DNA from: Chloroflexota bacterium
Lineage (GTDB): Bacteria > Chloroflexota > Anaerolineae > Promineifilales > Promineifilaceae
Assembly: GCA_024275635.1 (NCBI GenBank)
Contig: JAJRYT010000201.1
Coordinates: forward strand, 1-45,496
DNA length: 45,496 bases
Direction of reading: 5' to 3'
Position numbers and translations under genes: made by a program. The number at the start of each line of letters is the position of its first letter. Within the stretch, counting starts at the first letter, position 1. The notes beneath the pieces were generated by a model. It saw nothing but the letters and a program-made list of their open reading frames with translations, was not told the origin of the DNA and did not search any database. Of the stretch, positions 41,138 to 45,496 are shown piece after piece.

Positions 41138-42292
41138 ATGAATTTAAGGATTGACGCTGATTTTTTGACCCAAACGCTGATTGATTTAGTCCAGATTAAT
41201 TCTATCAACCCCTCTCTGTCGCCGGACGGCGCGGGGGAGGCGGAGATTGGCGTTTACGTAGCCGATGCCCTGTCCAGTCTGGGATTGGCAGTGACGACGT
41301 ATGAGATTGAATCGAAGCGCGTCAATGTGGCGGGGCGATTGGCAGGTAAGGGGAACGGCCGTTCCCTCCTCTGGAACGCACACATGGACACGGTAGGCGT
41401 GGCCGGGATGGCCGATCCATTTGGCGCTGTGATTCGAGACGGCAAATTATACGGCCGGGGCAGCCAGGACATGAAAGGCAGTCTGGCGGCTCAGATCGCC
41501 GCTGCCAAGGCGCTGGTGGATGCCGGCGTTGAACTGGCGGGGGACGTGTGGGTAACGGCCGTTGCCGACGAAGAATACGCCTCCATCGGTTCCGATAATC
41601 TCGTCAAACACGTCCACGCCGACGCCGCCATCGTCACCGAACCGACCGATTTACACATCTGCCGCGCCCACCGCGGCTTCATCTGGTACGACGTGGAAAC
41701 CTTTGGCCGCGCCGCGCACGGCAGCCGCTACAACGAAGGGATTGACGCCAACATGCGCATGGGCCGCTTCCTGGCCGAACTAGACAAATTGGAACAAGAA
41801 CTGCGCGCCCGCCCGCCGCACCCATTGGCCGGGCCGCCCTCCCTGCACGCCGCCAAAATTCATGGCGGGCGCGAAATCAGCGTCTACGCCGCCCACTGCC
41901 AGATGGAAATCGAACGGCGCACCACCCCCGGCGAAACAGAAACGGGGGCAACGGCCGAATTGCAAGCTATCGTTGACCGTTTAGCCGCCGACCCCACTTT
42001 CAAAGCGACAGTCAAACCCACATTCCTGCGCGAGCCGTTTGAGATTGGCGCAGACGCGGCCATCGTGCAGGCGTTGGCGCAGGCCGAGGCCAAATGGCTG
42101 CCCGCCCCGCGCCCACACACCGGCCAGACTTTCTGGACGGATGCGGCGATTTTGGCGCAAGCGGGAATGGATACGGTGTTGATTGGCCCGATTGGCGCGG
42201 GGCTGCACAGCGCCGAAGAATGGGTAGACGTTCAATCGGTGGTTGATCTGGCAGGGATGTTGGCGGAAACGGCCGTTTTATACAGCCGGTAG
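41138..42292 (+). CDS. M20 family metallopeptidase (ArgE/DapE-like)
   Basis: 384 residues from the ATG at 41138; GGGAG is seven bases upstream, whereas the ATG at 41132 is too close to it. LLWNAHMDTVG gives the first zinc His-Asp, GRGSQDMKGSLAA the bridging Asp, VADEEYASIGSD the catalytic Glu pair, TEPTDLHICRAHRG the next ligand, and GAGLHSAEEWV the last His. All five metal-site residues are present. The M20 dimerisation domain is about 165-290. The family includes succinyl-diaminopimelate desuccinylase, acetylornithine deacetylase and carboxypeptidase G2-like enzymes; which one cannot be decided by eye. Confidence 0.88.
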   Translation: MNLRIDADFLTQTLIDLVQINSINPSLSPDGAGEAEIGVYVADALSSLGLAVTTYEIESKRVNVAGRLAGKGNGRSLLWNAHMDTVGVAGMADPFGAVIRDGKLYGRGSQDMKGSLAAQIAAAKALVDAGVELAGDVWVTAVADEEYASIGSDNLVKHVHADAAIVTEPTDLHICRAHRGFIWYDVETFGRAAHGSRYNEGIDANMRMGRFLAELDKLEQELRARPPHPLAGPPSLHAAKIHGGREISVYAAHCQMEIERRTTPGETETGATAELQAIVDRLAADPTFKATVKPTFLREPFEIGADAAIVQALAQAEAKWLPAPRPHTGQTFWTDAAILAQAGMDTVLIGPIGAGLHSAEEWVDVQSVVDLAGMLAETAVLYSR

Positions 42293-42326
42293 TGCGTAAG
42301 GCGATTTTGAAAATCGCCCTGCACTA
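42290..42326. terminator. Bidirectional terminator hairpin
   Basis: GGCGATTTT (42300-42308) pairs with AAAATCGCC (42310-42318), and outside it TAGTGC (42290-42295) pairs with GCACTA (42321-42326). It is between two converging genes. Confidence 0.7.
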
Positions 42327-42352
42327 GAAAAATCAAAAAACGTCAGCGTCAG

Positions 42353-44344
42353 CTACTTTATGGGCAGCAAGAGGTACGGCCGTTCCCCATCCACCACTAA
42401 ATTTTGGCAAGGTCCCGGCGTACACGTGTCAGGATTGTAAACGCCCAGACGAAGCTGGGCCGGAACCGCGTCCCCGGCATCCAGTTCATGAAACTGCACG
42501 AGAATATCTCCCGCCTGCCAATGGGCGGCGGGGGCGTCCAAACTATCGTGCTGGCCGATGATATTGCCAGCGTCATCCAACAAGTGGGCGAAGAAGCGGC
42601 GCGGGGCAGCGGGTACGGCCGTTACTCGCCAATAAGTGATGAGGGATGAGGACTGAGGACTGAGGGATGAGGACTGAGGACTGAGGGATGAGGACTGAGG
42701 GATGAGGGATGAGTAGCCCAGGAATTGAAGCGCGTCGCCGAAGCTATTGTTGGCGGGATGTTGAGGAGTGGGAATAGTAAATGGTAAATGGTAAACGGTA
42801 AATCTGCCGCGCGTTTCTGGTTCTGCGCCCCAGGCGGCAAGTTGTGATTCGAGAGCCGGAGCCAGTTTGCGGATGGTGGGGCGGGTGATGCGGATCGTGT
42901 CACCGCCGCCGGGCAAGATGAGCGTGTTGATGGGCGCAGTCACCGAATCGGAGCCGAAGTAGCGCAAATCCAGGTCGTTTCGTCGGAGTGATAACTGCAT
43001 GGTGGGCGGGTCCATTGTGGTCGGCGACCAGCCGCCGATGGCAACGGGGCTGGCGGCAGAGGCATTGTCGAGGTAGTGGGCTGTTTCCGTCAGCGCCGCC
43101 TGCCACACGAACTGCACCTCATCATTTTGCGGCCAAACGACAAAAATATTCCGGGCCGTCCAACCCAGATAAAACAAGAATAGAAATGTCAAGGCCAAAT
43201 TCCCCCCAATTTCACAAATTCTTGTGGATAACTTGCCTAAAACTGTGGATAACCACCCCAAATTGTGCATAACTACTATAGGAAACAACGGTAAAACCGG
43301 CAGCAAATTGATGATGCGGATGCTGCTGGGCGCGTCTACCGTAACAATGCTGGGGGCGGCGAAAGCGGTTAACCAGAGCAGGAGGAAGGCGTAACGGCCG
43401 TCTCGCCAGCGCCACAGACTCAGGCCCAATCCCAGGTAAAAGAGGATGGCGATGATCGGCTCAAACACCGGCATTCCGGCCACATTTTGCCGCCACAACG
43501 GATCGCCGCGCCAGCCGAACAGTCCCAAGATTCTGAGGCTGTTGGCCAACACCGGGCGCAAATCGCCCGATTTGAGCGCCTGCAGCGGCGCGTCAATCTC
43601 ACTGATGCGGAATTCGGCCCCCGGATTGGTTTGCAGGTAGAAGACGAGGGGGAGGGAAACGGCCGTCATCACCGCCACAAACACCGCCACCCCCCGCCAG
43701 CGCGTTTTTAATTCAGACCAATGAAAAAGCGCCAGATAGCCGATGTACAGCCCGTAAAAAATCGGCATGGCGCGGGCGGCCATGTAGGTGTAAAGGCTGA
43801 GGCCGGCGAAGAGGGCGGACAGGATGAAGGGGTGAAGAGGCGCTGGGGTGATGGGGCGATTCTTAGTCTCTAGTCTCCAATCCCCACTCCCCAGTTGCCA
43901 CGCCTGCCACCAAAAATAGGCCGACAGGCCGGACAGGACGGGCAGGGTGATGGCCCGGAGACCGAGGCGGCTGTAGAAAACGGGCCAAAAGAGGACAGAT
44001 AACAATCCGGCCGAAAACAGCGCTGCGTTTTTGCCAAACAGCCGCCGTGCCAGCGCATAGCTGACGGCAACGAGCAAGATACCGGACAAGGCCGCCGGCA
44101 GACGCAATGCCAGCGCGTTATCGCCAATCAGCCCCACTGAGGCGGCTTGCAGATAATGGAACCCAGCTTCGTGGCCGTAAGCGGCCGTGTAGTAGACGGC
44201 ATGGTTCCCCTCATCCAGGATAGAGCGGTCAATGAGCCAGTTGGCGACTTCGTCGTGTTCCAGGCCCAGGGCGGTAAGGTTATGGAAACGGAGGACGGCC
44301 GTTACCAACAAAATAAATGTAATCAAGCCACGCTGCCTCATCAT
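42353..44344 (-). CDS. GT39/ArnT-like membrane glycosyltransferase with repeat-expanded regions
   Basis: 663 residues from the ATG at 44342-44344; the frame also opens with a GTG at 44380. About eleven membrane helices. The first loop has LGLEHDEVANWLIDRS, with the acidic pair expected of GT-C (dolichyl- or undecaprenyl-phosphate-sugar) glycosyltransferases. The C-terminal 200 residues are soluble and beta-rich. The gene has been altered by three in-frame 7-bp repeat runs: QLGSGDWRLETK (forward 43865-43900), FTVYHLPFTIP (42776-42803) and a Ser-Leu-rich SSLSPQSSSLSPQ tract (42637-42713). The last two lie in the soluble domain and the first in a loop between helices. Sugar and acceptor unknown. 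Confidence 0.8.
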   Translation of the reverse strand: MMRQRGLITFILLVTAVLRFHNLTALGLEHDEVANWLIDRSILDEGNHAVYYTAAYGHEAGFHYLQAASVGLIGDNALALRLPAALSGILLVAVSYALARRLFGKNAALFSAGLLSVLFWPVFYSRLGLRAITLPVLSGLSAYFWWQAWQLGSGDWRLETKNRPITPAPLHPFILSALFAGLSLYTYMAARAMPIFYGLYIGYLALFHWSELKTRWRGVAVFVAVMTAVSLPLVFYLQTNPGAEFRISEIDAPLQALKSGDLRPVLANSLRILGLFGWRGDPLWRQNVAGMPVFEPIIAILFYLGLGLSLWRWRDGRYAFLLLWLTAFAAPSIVTVDAPSSIRIINLLPVLPLFPIVVMHNLGWLSTVLGKLSTRICEIGGNLALTFLFLFYLGWTARNIFVVWPQNDEVQFVWQAALTETAHYLDNASAASPVAIGGWSPTTMDPPTMQLSLRRNDLDLRYFGSDSVTAPINTLILPGGGDTIRITRPTIRKLAPALESQLAAWGAEPETRGRFTVYHLPFTIPTPQHPANNSFGDALQFLGYSSLIPQSSSLSPQSSSLSPQSSSLITYWRVTAVPAAPRRFFAHLLDDAGNIIGQHDSLDAPAAHWQAGDILVQFHELDAGDAVPAQLRLGVYNPDTCTPGPCQNLVVDGERPYLLLPIK
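42637..42713. repeat. Heptamer tandem repeats inside a gene (TGAGGAC/TGAGGGA units), about 11 copies
   Basis: Units TGAGGAC and TGAGGGA alternate with an exact period of seven over 77 bases. Because 7 is not a multiple of 3, 21-base blocks repeat in the protein (SSLSPQS). The reading frame survives. Confidence 0.93.
42776..42803. repeat. Heptamer tandem repeats inside a gene (GGTAAAT units), 4 copies
   Basis: AGTAAAT, GGTAAAT, GGTAAAC, GGTAAAT: exactly four units. They read FTVYHLPFTIP on the coding strand. Confidence 0.85.
43223..43272. promoter_or_regulatory. Three DnaA-box-like sites inside the glycosyltransferase gene
   Basis: TGTGGATAA, the complement of the DnaA box TTATCCACA, occurs exactly at 43223-43231 and 43244-43252, and with one mismatch (TGTGCATAA) at 43264-43272. 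Spacings are 21 and 20 bases, about two helical turns. There is no dnaA, dnaN or other origin-linked gene nearby. Confidence 0.55.
43865..43900. repeat. Heptamer-like repeats inside a gene (TAGTCTC, CACTCCC units)
   Basis: TAGTCTC twice, then CAATCCC, CACTCCC and CAGTTGCC, period seven, in a loop between predicted membrane helices of the glycosyltransferase. Confidence 0.65.
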
Positions 44345-44452
44345 GCCCGCAGTATAGCGATTACGCTGCCGTCTTGCCACTACCCGTTAATTTGCCCTTA
44401 AGGGCCAAATAGAGGATGATTCTTGTTGTAATCGGGAACAGGAGAAAACTAA

Positions 44453-45358
44453 ATGGAGTTGCTATTTCATCCAGAAACGGAAGCGGCGCTGGCGGCAGGC
44501 AAGCCGGTCGTCGCACTGGAAAGCACGGTCATTACCCATGGGCTGCCGTACCCACAGAATGTAGAAACGGCCGTCTTAATGGAAACGGCCGTTCGTGAGG
44601 GCGGGGCCACGCCGGCAACCATCGCCATCATACAAGGCCAGATTCATATTGGGCTAACGGCCAGTCAACTAGAATATTTGGGCCGGCAATCAAGCGATAC
44701 CGTTCGCAAATGCAGCCGCCGCGATATTCCCCTGGCTGTTGCCCGGCAAGAAAATGGGGCCACGACCGTTGCCGGCACAATGATTCTGGCTCACCGGGCC
44801 GGCATTGCCGTCTTCGCCACCGGCGGCATTGGCGGCGTGCATCGGGGCCATCCCTTCGACGTGAGCGCTGATTTGGGCGAATTGGCCCGCACGCCGGTTA
44901 CTGTTGTGAGCAGCGGAGCCAAATCTATCCTCGATTTACCCGCGACCCGGGAAGTGTTGGAGACGAATGGCGTGCCGGTTATAGGCTACGGCAGCGATAT
45001 GATGGCCGCGTTCTTTTCACGCAGCAGCGGTCTGCCGGTGGATGCGCGCCTGGACACGCCGGATGAAGTTGCGGCCGTTATTGGCGCGCATCGCGCCTTG
45101 AACCTGCAAAATGGCATTTTAGTTACGGTTCCTGTTCCTGAAGCCGATGCTTTTGATGCGGATGAAGCGGAAATGGCGATTGCCCAGGCTACGCAAGAGG
45201 CCGACGCGCAGGGGATTCATGGGCCGGCGGCAACGCCCTGGCTGCTGCGGCGGGTGGCGGCGTTAACAAACGGCCGTAGTTTGCGCGCGAATGTCGCTTT
45301 GTTGAAAAATAACGGCCGTATCGCCGGTCAAATAGCCGCTGCCCTGGCCCAACAGTAA
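44453..45358 (+). CDS. psuG: Pseudouridine-5'-phosphate glycosidase
   Basis: 301 residues, AGGAG eight bases before the ATG. VVALESTVITHGLPYP near residue 20, ATIAIIQGQIHIGL, RRDIPLAVARQENGATTVAG and ATGGIGGVHRG near residue 120 are the PsuG blocks; the last contributes to the manganese and phosphate site. The enzyme splits pseudouridine 5'-phosphate into uracil and ribose 5-phosphate. The partner kinase psuK is not adjacent upstream; downstream only 138 bases of gene-free, AT-rich sequence remain in the window. Confidence 0.93.
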   Translation: MELLFHPETEAALAAGKPVVALESTVITHGLPYPQNVETAVLMETAVREGGATPATIAIIQGQIHIGLTASQLEYLGRQSSDTVRKCSRRDIPLAVARQENGATTVAGTMILAHRAGIAVFATGGIGGVHRGHPFDVSADLGELARTPVTVVSSGAKSILDLPATREVLETNGVPVIGYGSDMMAAFFSRSSGLPVDARLDTPDEVAAVIGAHRALNLQNGILVTVPVPEADAFDADEAEMAIAQATQEADAQGIHGPAATPWLLRRVAALTNGRSLRANVALLKNNGRIAGQIAAALAQQ

Positions 45359-45496
45359 CTTAGCTCGACTTTGTACAAAATTCGAAATCAGAAATATTTC
45401 CAGATAATTTTGTAACCAGAGTGAGAATCTGATTTTAGTCAATGCAACTTTACTCGAGTACGAATATTTGAACATCGCATAAAAAGAGTGACATGC

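Larger units (their letters stand above)
33..45318. repeat. Dispersed palindromic octamer ACGGCCGT (HIP1-like), envelope of all copies
   Basis: The self-complementary octamer ACGGCCGT, often extended to AACGGCCGTT or AAACGGCCGTTTCC, recurs throughout the window in genes and spacers. Examples start near 33, 1327, 3041, 5000, 8221, 11170, 18050, 23357, 28570, 30910, 38112, 41356, 44567 and 45311. I counted close to 60 copies by eye; an 8-mer is expected about once in this length. Copies are absent from 1500-2840, from mazEF, from the DUF4143 gene and from the pair at 36301-37536. The coordinates given are only the envelope of the copies. Confidence 0.85.

Noticed and set aside
43223..43272. DnaA-box cluster as the chromosomal origin
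   Set aside because: No dnaA, dnaN, gyrB, parAB or AT-rich unwinding region lies nearby, and the sites are within a coding sequence.
1..45496. tRNA or rRNA genes
   Set aside because: No T-loop (GGTTCGAATCC-like) sequences with matching acceptor stems and no rRNA-like stretches were seen on either strand by eye.

Overview
The window looks like one stretch of a bacterial chromosome with intermediate to high GC. It most resembles a member of the Chloroflexota (Anaerolineae or a related class). That is inference from the gene families and operon organisation; there is no rRNA or other marker gene to prove it. I see no tRNA, rRNA, CRISPR array, transposase or phage gene.

Layout. 56-2838: an anchored surface protein, a decayed YefM/YoeB-type toxin-antitoxin pair and an intact Phd/UPF0175-PIN-like pair. 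2954-5788 (+): a phospholipid block with phosphatidylserine decarboxylase, phosphatidylserine synthase and two tandem DUF374 acyltransferases. 5819-10267 (-): a NatA/NatB-like ABC exporter, a prolipoprotein diacylglyceryl transferase with an unusual inserted domain, and a CDP-alcohol phosphatidyltransferase. 10552-12827: a 50-residue membrane peptide, an AlkP-superfamily phosphatase and an AIM24 protein. 12977-15430 (-): the F0 part of ATP synthase only (atpZ/I, a, c, and a b subunit fused to the C-terminal part of delta). 15663-25729 (-): the membrane arm of respiratory complex I (N, M2, M1, L, K, J, H, then a separately terminated A), with two NuoM genes and none of the soluble-arm genes B-G or I. 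26106-32113: an orphan response regulator, a mycoredoxin-like protein, a disulfide reductase, an ECF sigma factor with a zinc-finger anti-sigma candidate, DUF427, glucokinase and 6-phosphogluconolactonase. 32191-37536: an accessory stretch with mazEF, an ABC ATPase remnant, a flavoprotein, a DUF4143 ATPase and a low-GC gene pair with a PD-(D/E)XK-like protein. 37710-45358: an ABC-F ATPase, a membrane class III cyclase, an M20 peptidase, a GT39-like glycosyltransferase and pseudouridine-5'-phosphate glycosidase.

Themes. Membrane lipid and lipoprotein synthesis occupies the first 10 kb and proton-coupled energy conversion the next 15 kb; the sugar genes glk and pgl together feed the oxidative pentose phosphate or Entner-Doudoroff route.

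Two genome-wide signatures cut across all of this. The palindrome ACGGCCGT occurs close to 60 times by hand count where about one copy is expected by chance, and it is missing from the toxin-antitoxin genes and the low-GC pair. Separately, many gene junctions, and the inside of one glycosyltransferase gene, carry runs of degenerate 7-bp tandem repeats whose sequence differs from site to site. Both recall the HIP1 and STRR repeats of filamentous cyanobacteria.

The best candidates for something new are these two repeat systems, the modified Lgt, the b-delta fusion, the four-antiporter complex I module, and the uncharacterised pair at 36301-37536.
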